A stretch of 64,000 nt of DNA from Methanospirillum stamsii (GCF_003173335.1 NZ_QGMZ01000019.1:27538-91537), one strand, 5' to 3'; shown: positions 28,750 through 38,326, counted from the stretch's first letter. Translations and numbers: made by a program. Notes: generated by a model from the sequence alone, not told the origin.

Positions 28750-29833
28750 TCTCGGTTAAAAGAAGAACATGTTCCTCCAGTTGTCTTCTTGACCGATTTA
28801 ACTCCAGAAAAATGGGGTGAATTTCCTGTGCCAGCCTGCTGAATTCATCATCACCTTCCAGAAGTGATTCTGATGATTTTTTACGTTCACTTGACCGGAT
28901 TTTTATCTGCTCAATAAGAGTATGTAACCGGGACAGGACCAGCCGGTCAATCATTACCAGGGATACCAGGATAACGACAAGGCCCAGAGCCAGCAGAATA
29001 ACAATATAAATAAATATTGTGGATTTTCCCCGGTTGATAATATCCCTTTGAATGAGAACATCTAATTTAAGAAAACCATTGGAATCTATCGTTGGGATAA
29101 GGGTTGATCCGGTAATATTCGTGTCAGATAATGGAACTACAGTAATACGAGTCCCATCTTCCATTGTTAAAGGCTTGGAAGCAGGCAGAGATATCACCGG
29201 TTCAGACTGCCAATTTATCGAGAGAGAGAGATCAGAGATATCCGAAAGGGTATTGATCTTTTCATCATCAAGATATTCTCCAAAAATCAGGGTCCCTCCG
29301 GAAGGCCCCTCATATATGCTGGTAATAACCGGTTGGGCGACAATAAAAGAGTCACCTTCCGGGAGATGAATAAATCCGGAATGAGTATCCAGAATTGAAT
29401 CAAAGGATAATAACCCGGGTATTGAAAGGATTTTTGTGACAGCATCAGGAGGCAGGGGCCCCAGGGATTCTTCAGAAACATTTTTCAACGCAGAATATTT
29501 GACTGAATTATCACTACGCAGATAAATAACGAAATCTATCCCGATGTTATGTATCGATTCGTAATTTATATTGCGTTCAATATATGCATCGTTTTTATCC
29601 CTTACAAAATCGTACGTCTCATCCCATCTGGACCAGTCTGTAGTTACTGCAATAAACTGTTGATTTTCATAATCAAGCATTTTGAGACTTTTCATCATCT
29701 TCTGAGTTACATCATCCTGCTCAAACTGAGCATAACTTTGAGTTAATAGGGTATTAGAAAAAAGAATGATGATGAAAATGCCACCAAGGAGAGTAAGCCC
29801 GATTATTAAGAATGTTTTTATCCGCAGATCCAT
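28697..29833 (-). CDS. CHASE4-like membrane sensor with HAMP (5' part of a frameshifted kinase)
   Basis: A 378-residue part. It has an N-terminal membrane helix (FLIIGLTLLGGIFIIILF), an extracellular CHASE4-like domain (DYENQQFIAVTTDWSRWDET is characteristic) and a second membrane helix (TIFIYIVILLALGLVVILVS). A HAMP-like region follows, then a coiled linker ending LLLTESEKK. The frame leaves at a run of nine A residues (complement 28738-28746). The normal continuation KYRELADLLPEFVF is in the frame of the adjoining kinase, and removing one A restores a single gene. The cause is a real frameshift, phase variation or an assembly error. Confidence 0.85.
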   Translation of the reverse strand: MDLRIKTFLIIGLTLLGGIFIIILFSNTLLTQSYAQFEQDDVTQKMMKSLKMLDYENQQFIAVTTDWSRWDETYDFVRDKNDAYIERNINYESIHNIGIDFVIYLRSDNSVKYSALKNVSEESLGPLPPDAVTKILSIPGLLSFDSILDTHSGFIHLPEGDSFIVAQPVITSIYEGPSGGTLIFGEYLDDEKINTLSDISDLSLSINWQSEPVISLPASKPLTMEDGTRITVVPLSDTNITGSTLIPTIDSNGFLKLDVLIQRDIINRGKSTIFIYIVILLALGLVVILVSLVMIDRLVLSRLHTLIEQIKIRSSERKKSSESLLEGDDEFSRLAQEIHPIFLELNRSRRQLEEHVLLLTESEKKIPGTCRPPSGICV

Positions 29834-29895
29834 TGCGCAGTTCCCCCATCCCGGCTTAAAGCCGATTCAGGATGGCATCTCACCAGAAAGACGGA

Positions 29896-30642
29896 TTATT
29901 GAGGTGTGGTAATACTGATGAATGATCCTGAATATATTCCAAATACATTCATAATCGGGCGGGCAGTAATTATACATTGCCTCATCTGACCATCAAAGGG
30001 AATTGCTACGGGTATTTTTGAATCGTCAGAACCTCTGAAAAATGACGGAGATATCTGGATGGAGGGATTTATTACCGATAGACCCTCCCGGATATCCCTT
30101 AAAAAAATCGCCTGACCATTCTCATGGAATAATTCTTCAGCAGCCTGATTTGCCCAGATAATAGATAATTCAGAATCCACCAGAACCACAGGATGTACAG
30201 AATCGGATATCTGAACACACATGGACTGAGTAAGACCTGCCTTTTTTCCTTCGGTTGTAAGAAGCATCTTTTCACATAAGGCCAACGCAACATGAATTGA
30301 GCTTACAAGAAGATTGGGGTTGACCGGTTTTAAAAGAAAACCAAAGGGAAGGGAACGAATAGCTTTTTCAAATATCGTATGTTCATCATGGCCGGTAACA
30401 AAGATAACCGGAATCGTAAAGAGATTGAAGAGTTCTGCAGCAGTTTTTATACCAGACATCTCTCCGGCAAGGTCGATATCCATTAATACTATATCAGGTC
30501 TTTCAGCAGCAACCTGTTCAATCGCCTGTTCACCAGAATTAACCGGAGTCTGAAGGATAAAACCATTATCACGAAGCATCGATATTAGTACGCGAACAAT
30601 AATCTCGTCATCTTCTACAATAAGAACCCTTTTTTCAGGCAT
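29896..30642 (-). CDS. Response regulator with PAS domain
   Basis: A 248-residue REC-PAS protein. The receiver has the acidic pair in VLIVEDDEIIVRVL, the phosphorylatable Asp in IVLMDIDLAGEMSG (about residue 57), and the Lys in FGFLLKPVNPNLL. A PAS domain follows (VHPVVLVDSELSIIWANQAA). There is no DNA-binding or enzymatic output domain. It lies immediately upstream of the split CHASE4-HAMP-PAS kinase in the same orientation, with a 62-base gap, so it is the likely partner of that kinase. The start is ATG 30642. Confidence 0.88.
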   Translation of the reverse strand: MPEKRVLIVEDDEIIVRVLISMLRDNGFILQTPVNSGEQAIEQVAAERPDIVLMDIDLAGEMSGIKTAAELFNLFTIPVIFVTGHDEHTIFEKAIRSLPFGFLLKPVNPNLLVSSIHVALALCEKMLLTTEGKKAGLTQSMCVQISDSVHPVVLVDSELSIIWANQAAEELFHENGQAIFLRDIREGLSVINPSIQISPSFFRGSDDSKIPVAIPFDGQMRQCIITARPIMNVFGIYSGSFISITTPQ

Positions 30643-30805
30643 TTGGAAAAGTCCTCCTGGACAAAGACCGGTGAAGTACTACCCCGTTCGTTTTTGCTAT
30701 GTCTACTTGGGAATAGACGGTATAAAGTAATTGCTAGATCATCAGTTTCGCAGAATAGGTATTCTACGAAATTCTTAATATTTTAGAGATTCTAATAATA
30801 TTATA

Positions 30806-31762
30806 GTGAATCAGGGTTATTTTTCAGAATGGATTCCCCGGTTTATCCAATATCTGAAAATGAGGAATTATTCGCAGAAAACATTGAGCAGTTATGACAT
30901 CACCCTTCGGAGGTTTGGTCAGTTCATCTGGCTGACCAGATCATTCCGGGGTGACCTGTCAAAAAAGTGGGAACACAAAGAGATACTCAGGCTTGAGACC
31001 GATGTTCAGGTAACTGCAGCAGAAATTTCCCGGTACCTTGAGTTTCTCTCAACAGACAGGGAGTATCATGCTGCAACATACAACAGAATTCTCTCATCAC
31101 TCTCTTCATTTTACCGCTTTTTGCTCATGCAGGAAGTAATTGATGCCAATCCGGTTCCAAGAATTGATCGCCCGAAAATAAAAGAGAAAGAACTCAGGTA
31201 TCTCAAACATAGCCAGGTCATGCGTCTTTTAAACTCTATTCCGGATGAACGGGACCGGCTTATGATTCGGATTATCTACGCAACAGGTGTCAGGGTCTCT
31301 GAACTTTGTACCATGAATGTGGAGGATGTTGATTTTGATGATCAGATGATCCGGGTACTTGGAAAGGGAGGAAAAATCAGGATGGTTTTTGTGGATGAAG
31401 ATACTCTTGATGAAATTGCAAACATTATTGGAAATCGTCTCTCCGGACCACTCTTTCCAGGACAGTCAGGGAAGTATATATCCACACGAACCGTTCAACT
31501 CATTTTCAAAAAATATGCACCCCCGGGCATTACTCCTCATAAAATCAGGCATAGTTATGCAAGTGAATTATACCGACGCTCAAGAAACCTCAGGGTAGTT
31601 CAGGAAAACCTGGGACACGCATCGATTAAAACAACAGAGGTCTACCTGCATACAGATGTGGATGAACGCCGTAAGGTTTACCAGGAATTTTTCCCTCTTG
31701 CTGGTGACCGGAAAAATCTGAAATCTTCAGATACACAGACGATTTTAGATGAGGATACATAG
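30806..31762 (+). CDS. Tyrosine recombinase, XerC/XerD/XerA-like
   Basis: A 318-residue phage-integrase-family recombinase. The N-terminal SAM-like core-binding domain begins WIPRFIQYLKMRNYSQKTL. The catalytic residues are visible: Arg in ATGVRVSELCTMNVEDV, His-x-x-Arg in HKIRHSYASELYRRS, His in ENLGHASIKTTEVYLHT, and the nucleophile Tyr in that last segment. It starts at a GTG with no strong ribosome site. It is not beside a mobile element, so a chromosomal Xer role (dimer resolution) is more likely than a viral one, though a dif-like site was not identified. Confidence 0.88.
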   Translation: MNQGYFSEWIPRFIQYLKMRNYSQKTLSSYDITLRRFGQFIWLTRSFRGDLSKKWEHKEILRLETDVQVTAAEISRYLEFLSTDREYHAATYNRILSSLSSFYRFLLMQEVIDANPVPRIDRPKIKEKELRYLKHSQVMRLLNSIPDERDRLMIRIIYATGVRVSELCTMNVEDVDFDDQMIRVLGKGGKIRMVFVDEDTLDEIANIIGNRLSGPLFPGQSGKYISTRTVQLIFKKYAPPGITPHKIRHSYASELYRRSRNLRVVQENLGHASIKTTEVYLHTDVDERRKVYQEFFPLAGDRKNLKSSDTQTILDEDT

Positions 31763-32161
31763 ACCATTCGCACGCATGATGGAAAATGGCAGGATATAAA
31801 GCCCAAACCAGATATCTGATCGATAAAACACCCCATTTTACCAATCATGCTTCACTGGATTATTATCAGGGAGAAGATCTCTACATTGGTACATGAGGAT
31901 GGAACTAAGGATTATTATAGTGTCAGTTTGACTGACGGGTAGCGCGAGATAAAAGAATCATACAGAACACTCCAGGAAAGTGAAGCCTGAAAATTTTTTT
32001 CAAAAAAAAATATTGGGGAAATACGTATGGATTCGGATATTTCTGACAGGATAACGCTATATTTTCCTGGCTTTTTATTGATGCGGAGATAATACCAGTG
32101 GGAGAGACTATATCATCGAAGAACCAATATGGTAGGGCACGGTATTATTCTGCAATTTATT
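31763..32161. other. Intergenic region with possible coding debris
   Basis: About 400 bases with no intact gene. Short stretches read like protein (HEDGTKDYYSVSLTDG, then a TAG, then REIKESYRTLQESEA in the same frame), so a small gene may have decayed here. The family is not recognisable and confidence is low. Confidence 0.3.
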
Positions 32162-32234
32162 ACTCCCGTAGTGTAGGGGTCAATCATATCGGATTTTGGT
32201 TCCGATGACGACGGTTCGAATCCGTCCGGGAGTA
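32162..32234 (+). tRNA. tRNA-Gln(TTG)
   Basis: A 73-nt cloverleaf. The acceptor ACTCCCG pairs with CGGGAGT, and the anticodon stem TCGGA/TCCGA encloses TTTTGGT with anticodon TTG. The T arm ACGG-TTCGAAT-CCGT is canonical. The discriminator is A and no CCA is encoded. It stands alone with intergenic sequence on both sides. Confidence 0.95.
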
Positions 32235-32296
32235 TTGTAGTAACCTTTTTTTGGCCTGAAAAATCAAATAGAAGAGATCGGGCGAATCACATCTCT

Positions 32297-32304
32297 TTTA
32301 TATA
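32297..32304 (+). promoter_or_regulatory. Candidate TATA box of glgP
   Basis: The sequence TTTATATA lies about 90 bases upstream of the glucan phosphorylase start in a gap with no other feature. It fits the archaeal box A consensus. The transcription start cannot be set by eye. Confidence 0.4.
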
Positions 32305-32391
32305 ACAATTCACTGTTGACTCATGGTGCCATTAACTATATACGATATCTTGAGATAATCACCTATCAGCAATAGTGCAGGATTTATTAAT

Positions 32392-34581
32392 ATGATAGGT
32401 ATACGGTGGATTGATTTTGATCATATTCCTGACCGGTTATCAGGGCTTATTGATCTCTCATATAACCTGTGGTCTTCATGGCATCCGGAGGCATGGCTTC
32501 TTTTTAAAAATCTTAACAGACAGGGTTGGAAAGAATCGATTCATAATCCGGTAAAAATGCTCCAGGAAATACCTCAGGAGATCCTGGATACGGCAGCATC
32601 CAATATTGAGTATACCAATCACTACGACGCTGTAATTGCGAAATTTCAGCGATATATGCTGGCAAAAAACCAGTGGTTTGATGAGTATTACCCGGAGCAC
32701 CAGAATCATAGAGTTGCATACTTTTCTGCAGAATACGGACTTCAGCACTCTTTACCTCTGTATGCCGGGGGCCTTGGGTTTCTTGCCGGAGACCATTTGA
32801 AAGAATGTAGTGATATCGGCATTCCTTTGGTTGCAATAGGATTCATGTACTCAGATGGATATCTTCACCAACGTGTCAGAAATGACGGGTGGCAGGAAGA
32901 TGTGGAAGAAAAACTTGACCGGGATAATGCCCCGGTGAAGAGAGTACTCAACCGTGAAGGAACGCAGCTTATCCTCCAGGTTCCATTCATTACCCCTCAA
33001 ATACATTTTGCCCTCTGGCGTGTGGATATCGGAAGAGTTATCCTCTACCTGATTGACACGGAAATTGAACAAAACCCACCCCACCTTCGCAATATCAGCA
33101 GCCGACTATACAGTAGTATTAATGAAATGAGACTTCTGCAGGAAGTGGTTTTGGGAATCGGCGGAACACATGCACTCAAATCACTCGGACTGAAATATTC
33201 AGCCATTCATTTGAACGAGGGACATGCAGCTTTTGCTCTGATAGAGAGGTACAGACAACGAATTGATGAAGGGCTCACCCCGGAAGAAGCGTTACAACAG
33301 ATATACAAAACCACCCTTTTCACCACTCACACACCTGTCCCGGACGGGCATGATAGATTCCCGGTATGGATGATAGATAAGTATCTTAATACGTATTATG
33401 CCGGAATGCACATGTCACGAGAGGAATTCCTCAATAAAGGTCATCATATTGAAGATCCTCCGGATATGTTTAATATGGCTGCATTCTGCCTGAGAATGGC
33501 AGCATATGCCAATGGTGTCAGTGAAAAACATGGTGAAGTAGCACGCAGAATGTGGCATTTTCTCTGGCCTGATGAAAAACTCGATGACGTTCCCATCGGA
33601 TCGATTACCAACGGAGTACATATCCCCACCTGGATTAATCCCCGCCTGGTTACCCTGATAAACCGGTATGTATCACCAATCTGTTCAGACTGGTTTGATC
33701 ATCATGACAAGGAATATGTCTGGGCACTTATCGATAAAGTGCCGGATGCCAAACTATGGGAGCTCCATTACGCTCTCAAGATCAAATTAATCAACCGGAT
33801 TTTACAATTTAAGCGTAGAGACTGGATGAAATACCAGGCTGACTGTGCAAATGTGGTTGCCGGAGGGGCACTCATTGATCCAAATACCCTCACCATCGGT
33901 TTTGCCAGGCGGTTTTCAACATATAAACGTGCAGACCTTATCTTCCAGGATCTGGACCGGCTTAAAAAGATACTGAATAATCCATGGAAACCTGTGCAGA
34001 TCATTTTTGCAGGAAAGGCTCATCCTGCCGATGACGAAGGAAAACGAATTCTGCAACGGATATATCAATACGCGCAACAACCGGAATTTGGTGGGAGAAT
34101 TGCCTTTATTGAAGATTATGGTGAACAGATTGCAAAATATCTTGTCCAGGGTGTAGACATCTGGATGAACAATCCGGTTCCACCCCAGGAAGCGAGTGGA
34201 ACCAGCGGAATGAAAGCAGCAGTAAACGGGGTTCTCAATTTTTCTATCGCTGATGGATGGTGGATTGAGGGATACAATGGTAAAAACGGATGGATATTTG
34301 GTAAAAACCATTCGAATAATGACAGGAACTGGGATGATGCCTCTGAGATGTACACTCTCCTGGAAGATGAGATTGTCCCACTCTACTATGAAACCGGACT
34401 TGACGGTATCCCCCACAAATGGGTTGCGATGATGAAAGAATCAATAAAAAGTAATGCTCCCCGGTTCTCATCACGCAGGATGGTAAAAGAGTATATGCAC
34501 AAATACTATATCTCTACAATCTCCACCGGTGAAAGCAGCATTTTTGAGAATGAAAGTTATTCTGATGGAATATCAGAGTAA
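32392..34581 (+). CDS. glgP: Alpha-glucan phosphorylase (GT35)
   Basis: A 729-residue pyridoxal-phosphate enzyme that releases glucose-1-phosphate from storage glucan. It has the shorter archaeal/Thermotoga-type architecture, starting IDFDHIPDRLSGLIDLSYNLWSS in adjacent blocks. Typical blocks include AYFSAEYGLQHSLPLYAGGLG, HLNEGHAAFALIERYR and TTHTPVPDGHDRF. The PLP-binding lysine is in EASGTSGMKAAVNGVLN. It suggests glycogen-type reserves, consistent with pgk and fbp in the same window. It starts at ATG 32392. The gene to its right is on the opposite strand and ends four bases away. Confidence 0.95.
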   Translation: MIGIRWIDFDHIPDRLSGLIDLSYNLWSSWHPEAWLLFKNLNRQGWKESIHNPVKMLQEIPQEILDTAASNIEYTNHYDAVIAKFQRYMLAKNQWFDEYYPEHQNHRVAYFSAEYGLQHSLPLYAGGLGFLAGDHLKECSDIGIPLVAIGFMYSDGYLHQRVRNDGWQEDVEEKLDRDNAPVKRVLNREGTQLILQVPFITPQIHFALWRVDIGRVILYLIDTEIEQNPPHLRNISSRLYSSINEMRLLQEVVLGIGGTHALKSLGLKYSAIHLNEGHAAFALIERYRQRIDEGLTPEEALQQIYKTTLFTTHTPVPDGHDRFPVWMIDKYLNTYYAGMHMSREEFLNKGHHIEDPPDMFNMAAFCLRMAAYANGVSEKHGEVARRMWHFLWPDEKLDDVPIGSITNGVHIPTWINPRLVTLINRYVSPICSDWFDHHDKEYVWALIDKVPDAKLWELHYALKIKLINRILQFKRRDWMKYQADCANVVAGGALIDPNTLTIGFARRFSTYKRADLIFQDLDRLKKILNNPWKPVQIIFAGKAHPADDEGKRILQRIYQYAQQPEFGGRIAFIEDYGEQIAKYLVQGVDIWMNNPVPPQEASGTSGMKAAVNGVLNFSIADGWWIEGYNGKNGWIFGKNHSNNDRNWDDASEMYTLLEDEIVPLYYETGLDGIPHKWVAMMKESIKSNAPRFSSRRMVKEYMHKYYISTISTGESSIFENESYSDGISE

Positions 34582-34584
34582 CCT

Positions 34585-34962
34585 TTATTCATCCGTTTTG
34601 CCGGATTCAGAAGTAGATTCCTCTGCATCGCTGATTGCAAGCTGATACATCCAGTCAAGGAGAGCATTGCATTCCTCAACAACACAATCTTCTTCGCATG
34701 CTATGCAGGGAATAAGTTCATCACCGGCAAGCAGACAATAGGGATCAGCAGGACCTTTCCTGGCAATTAATCTGAATGTCTTTATTCCTTCCTGCCGGTA
34801 TTCAATACGCTCCACCCGATTAGAGTCAAGGAGTTTTTTTACAATACGTGAACATTTCCTGCTGTCAACCCCCAGAATTTTCCAGAGCTCACTCTGGAGA
34901 ACTCCATCAGGAGATGATGCTATGATCCGAAATGCGTCTTCATCTGTTCCGGTCATGTCCAC
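34585..34962 (-). CDS. MarR/Lrp-like wHTH regulator with C-terminal cysteine cluster
   Basis: A 125-residue protein. The N-terminal winged helix is recognisable in GVLQSELWKILGVDSRKCS, then RIVKKLLDSNRVERIEYR. The C-terminal part has cysteines in YCLLAGDELIPCIACEEDC and VVEECN, spaced to bind a metal or Fe-S cluster. Such proteins are paired with an Sm-like gene in Methanomicrobia as I recall. The gene follows the LSM gene by a few bases; the start could be GTG 34962 or ATG 34956. A metal- or redox-responsive transcription factor is the best guess, with no target known. Confidence 0.7.
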   Translation of the reverse strand: MDMTGTDEDAFRIIASSPDGVLQSELWKILGVDSRKCSRIVKKLLDSNRVERIEYRQEGIKTFRLIARKGPADPYCLLAGDELIPCIACEEDCVVEECNALLDWMYQLAISDAEESTSESGKTDE

Positions 34963-34965
34963 CCT

Positions 34966-35205
34966 TTAGGCTACCGGTGCAATTGACAGAATATTATTTC
35001 CCCGGATTACAAGTGTGCCAAGCTGGCGGCCTTTATTTACACCTGACATCTCTACACTTTCTTCAAGGTGCAGATTCAGATATTCATCCACTGCCACAAG
35101 CCGGCCCTGGAATGTCCTTCCCTCATCTTCTTTCATTTCAACGGAGATCAGGGTGTCAACAAGAGAATATACCTTCTTGATAGGGAGGACAATACTGCTA
35201 ACCAT
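34966..35205 (-). CDS. LSM (Sm-like) RNA-binding protein
   Basis: A 79-residue Sm-fold protein. The Sm1 motif reads FQGRLVAVDEYLNLHLEES and the Sm2 motif reads LGTLVIRGNNILSI. Sm1 and Sm2 are separated by a short loop (VEMSGVNKGRQ). Archaeal Lsm proteins form heptameric rings that bind U-rich RNA and may act in tRNA or sRNA processing. It is the first gene of a two-gene unit with the wHTH regulator, and lies 58 bases from fbp. The start is ATG 35205. Confidence 0.9.
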   Translation of the reverse strand: MVSSIVLPIKKVYSLVDTLISVEMKEDEGRTFQGRLVAVDEYLNLHLEESVEMSGVNKGRQLGTLVIRGNNILSIAPVA

Positions 35206-35263
35206 CTGCCTTATATAAGGCCTGCAGCCATATTAAAGATTCCTGATGAAAGAAGAAAATGGA

Positions 35264-36178
35264 TTATGAGAGGGAATATATCTCTTCAATTTTTTCGATT
35301 ATTCCCTTGCTACCGATGTAGATAGGAGTCCTCTGATGAGGTTTTTCAGGCTGAATATCCAGAATATTCTGTTTTCCGTCAGTTATCCGGCCCCCTGCCT
35401 GGGTAATTATATATCCAAGGGGATTCGCTTCGAATAATATCCGGAGTTTTCCATTCGGTTTTTTCTCTGAACCCGGATAGGTGTAAATACCACCATACAC
35501 CAGTAACTGGTGACAATCTGCTACAAAAGATCCTGAATACCTGATTTTGAAACCCTTCTGATCAAAATAATCGATCACTTTCACATGGGGCGCCAGCCAT
35601 TCATTTCTTACTCCTCCGGTTCCGTACTGTGTCCCTTCAGGAACGCTAAAACTGTCCTTAAGCAGGAGATAATGTTCAGTCTCCGGATCCCAGGCAAAAC
35701 TCTGGACACCCTTTCCAACCGATACAACAAGGACAGTCAGGGGTCCGAAAAGGGTATAAAATGCTGCTTTTAACTTTGACCCCGGTTGTAGCACTCCACC
35801 GTTTTCAAAAATCCCAACTATTGTTCCTACTGCAAGGTCTGTTGAGATTAAGGAAGATCCATCCAGGGGATCCATCACCATTGCGTACTCACAACGGGAG
35901 TTTTCAAATCTGATTATCTTCTCCTGTTCTTCTGATGCCAGTTCACGAACCAGGCCGGATTCCCCGACTACCCTGATAAGATGATCATCAGCCCAAGTAT
36001 CCATCTGTGCCTGCAACTCTCCGGATGCATTCAGTGAATGCTCATACATCTGGTTGTCAAGAAATGCTTTACGGATGGGATCCATCTGTCTTGAAATTAA
36101 CCGGATAAGAGCAATGAGGTCAGGTTCACATCCACATGATTCTAAATATTTTCGAAGAAACACCATACAAAACCGCAT
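35264..36178 (-). CDS. fbp: Fructose-1,6-bisphosphatase, class I
   Basis: A 304-residue phosphatase for gluconeogenesis, converting fructose-1,6-bisphosphate to fructose-6-phosphate. The metal site MDPLDGSSLISTDLAVGTIVG is diagnostic. ELASEEQE supplies the upstream Glu pair, and the substrate-binding RYSGSFVADCHQLLVYGGIY and NGKLRILFEANPLGYI follow. Class I enzymes occur in only part of the archaea, many of which use the bifunctional type V enzyme. The start is ATG 36178, or ATG 36166 for a 300-residue product. Confidence 0.93.
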   Translation of the reverse strand: MRFCMVFLRKYLESCGCEPDLIALIRLISRQMDPIRKAFLDNQMYEHSLNASGELQAQMDTWADDHLIRVVGESGLVRELASEEQEKIIRFENSRCEYAMVMDPLDGSSLISTDLAVGTIVGIFENGGVLQPGSKLKAAFYTLFGPLTVLVVSVGKGVQSFAWDPETEHYLLLKDSFSVPEGTQYGTGGVRNEWLAPHVKVIDYFDQKGFKIRYSGSFVADCHQLLVYGGIYTYPGSEKKPNGKLRILFEANPLGYIITQAGGRITDGKQNILDIQPEKPHQRTPIYIGSKGIIEKIEEIYSLS

Positions 36179-36289
36179 AGAAATATCCGCATCCGATCTA
36201 GATACTATTTTTGCATTTATTCCTGATCATCAGTATCATATCGGTGAACTTTAGTCATTAAAAGACAAGAAAAATTACGGAGAATTGAT

Positions 36290-38164
36290 GTGATACGGAT
36301 CCTCCTTCTTGACGATGAACCTGCAGTACTCGATATAACCTCTGCATATCTTTCAAAGCAGGAAGGATATCATGTCAGAACGGTTGATACCGTAAAAGGG
36401 GCCAAACTTCTGCTTAGTCAGTTTCCTATAGATGTGATAGTCGCGGACTATGCAATGCCTGATACTGATGGTATTTCATTCCTGAAAAGTCTGAGAAAAA
36501 CTGGAATTACTATTCCTTTTATCTTCTTTACCGGAAGAGGAACAGAAGATATCGTCATCGAAGCACTTAACGAAGGCGCAGATTATTATATCAGAAAAGG
36601 GGAAGAAAACTCAGTAGTTTTACAAAAATTAGTTGACAGTATTAATAAAATCGTTGATAATAAGCGATCCCACAATGAACTCATTCTCAATGAGCACCGG
36701 TACCGGGAACTGGCTGAGAGACAGACCGATTATGTAAATTATATCCAGGCACTCCTGGATTCAATTCCAGCCCCGGTGTTTTACCGCGATGTTGATGGAA
36801 TATACCGTGATTGCAACAAAGCGTTTGAAAATCTTGTAGGCCTTAAGAAATATTCTATCATCGGTAGGAATATTCACGATTTTTATCCAAAAGAACTGGC
36901 CGATCACTATCGGTACATGGACGATCTTATCATAAAAAACCCCTACAATCAACAGTATGAATATTTTATTACAAACTCCAAAGGAGAATATTCTGATGTT
37001 CTGTTTTCAAAATCAGCACTGTTATCTTCGACTGGTGAAGTTGCAGGAATTGTAGGGGTAATTCTGGACATCACTGACAGAAAAAAATTAGAACGAATTA
37101 TCATTGAAAATGAAGAAAAATACCGGACACTTGCAGATTTTACCTATGACTGGGAGTCATGGATAAGCCCGACCGGCAAGTTTCTTTATATTTCTCCATC
37201 CTGTGAAAGAATTACCGGTTACACAGTGCAGGATTTTTCTGATGAACCTGATCTCATCATAAAAATGGTCCATCCGGAAGACCGACAGTTAATTGAACGC
37301 CATTATTCAAATGCCCCACTGAACCATGAAGGTGTTCATCATATGGATTACCGAATCTTTACCAAACAGAGTGAAGAGCGGTGGATTAGTCATTACTGTC
37401 AGTCAGTATTCCGGGATGACGGAACATGGCTTGGAAGACGGGAAAACAAACGGGATATCACACACAGAAAACAGGTTACTGCAGCATATGAACGGGCAAA
37501 CATGAAATTACATCTGCTATCCAGTATAACCCGTCATGATATCTTAAACCAGCTTACCGTGCTAAATGGTCTAACCGACTTATTATCAGAATTTGACAAT
37601 AATCCGGATATTCACACAATACTAAACCGGATGATAAAAACCATTGATACCATTAATTCACAGATATCATTCACCAAAGTTTACCAGGAGATAGGAGTTA
37701 CTGCCCCAAAATGGCAGCATGTACCAACGGTGATTGCCCGGGCATCGAAAGGAAGTCAGATCCCACATATCGAAGTTGATAAACATTTATCAGATCTCTA
37801 CATTCTGGCAGACCCATTTCTAGAAAAGATATTTTTCTGTCTTTTTGATAACTCTGAACGGCATGGGAAGAGAGTTTCTATTGCGAAATTTTCCTGCAAT
37901 AAAGAAGAGAATCAGATCTCCCTCATCTATGAAGATGATGGAATCGGAATTGCGGACCATGAGAAAGAGAAGATCTTTGAGCGGGGGTTTGGCAGCAATA
38001 CCGGATATGGTCTCTTTTTAACGCGGGAGATTGCAAGTATTTCCGGGTTTTCAATACAAGAGACAGGAGAGTATGGAAAGGGTGTCAGATTTGAGATAAG
38101 TATTCCGAATGGATCATGGTCAACAGGAATGCATGAGCAAAATGGTTTAATTATCAGGGATTAA
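36290..38164 (+). CDS. REC-PAS-PAS histidine kinase
   Basis: A 624-residue hybrid signalling protein. The receiver is N-terminal (ILLLDDEPAVLD; phosphorylatable Asp in IVADYAMPDTDG at about residue 52; Lys in YYIRKGEE). PAS domains begin near residues 155 (PAPVFYRDVDGIYRDCNKAF) and 285 (YDWESWISPTGKFLYISPSC). The kinase core follows, with LHLLSSITRHDILNQLT and ATP-binding DDGIGIADHEKEKIFERGFG. No membrane segment is seen, so it is cytoplasmic. The start is a GTG. The receiver-first order suggests a relay intermediate. Its kinase core closely resembles that of the split kinase at 26.9 kb. Confidence 0.92.
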   Translation: MIRILLLDDEPAVLDITSAYLSKQEGYHVRTVDTVKGAKLLLSQFPIDVIVADYAMPDTDGISFLKSLRKTGITIPFIFFTGRGTEDIVIEALNEGADYYIRKGEENSVVLQKLVDSINKIVDNKRSHNELILNEHRYRELAERQTDYVNYIQALLDSIPAPVFYRDVDGIYRDCNKAFENLVGLKKYSIIGRNIHDFYPKELADHYRYMDDLIIKNPYNQQYEYFITNSKGEYSDVLFSKSALLSSTGEVAGIVGVILDITDRKKLERIIIENEEKYRTLADFTYDWESWISPTGKFLYISPSCERITGYTVQDFSDEPDLIIKMVHPEDRQLIERHYSNAPLNHEGVHHMDYRIFTKQSEERWISHYCQSVFRDDGTWLGRRENKRDITHRKQVTAAYERANMKLHLLSSITRHDILNQLTVLNGLTDLLSEFDNNPDIHTILNRMIKTIDTINSQISFTKVYQEIGVTAPKWQHVPTVIARASKGSQIPHIEVDKHLSDLYILADPFLEKIFFCLFDNSERHGKRVSIAKFSCNKEENQISLIYEDDGIGIADHEKEKIFERGFGSNTGYGLFLTREIASISGFSIQETGEYGKGVRFEISIPNGSWSTGMHEQNGLIIRD

Positions 38165-38167
38165 TCT

Positions 38168-38326
38168 ATGAACATGCAGAAGATGAAATGCAGCATATGC
38201 GGACATGTATTTGACCCGGATAAGGGCGATAAAGATGCCCCTCCGGGAACTGATTTTCAAAACCTTCCGGATGGCTGGGTATGCCCGGTGTGTCTGGCAG
38301 CAAAAGGGATGTTCAGGCCGATATAA
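38168..38326 (+). CDS. Rubredoxin
   Basis: A 52-residue gene beginning three bases after the kinase stop. The translation has the two rubredoxin knuckles, Cys8-x-x-Cys11 (KCSICGHVFDP) and Cys39-x-x-Cys42 (WVCPVC). Between them lie GTDFQNLPDGW and the usual Asp-rich linker. These four cysteines bind one iron for single-electron transfer, commonly to rubrerythrin, superoxide reductase or flavodiiron proteins in anaerobes. Its place directly downstream of a kinase is probably only transcriptional. It ends one base before the opposite-strand PAS-DAC gene. Confidence 0.93.
   Translation: MNMQKMKCSICGHVFDPDKGDKDAPPGTDFQNLPDGWVCPVCLAAKGMFRPI

Noticed and set aside
30806..31762. Xer-like recombinase as a sign of a second mobile element
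   Set aside because: No flanking repeat, tRNA duplication or virus-like genes surround it; neighbours are chromosomal signalling genes and tRNA-Gln further downstream.
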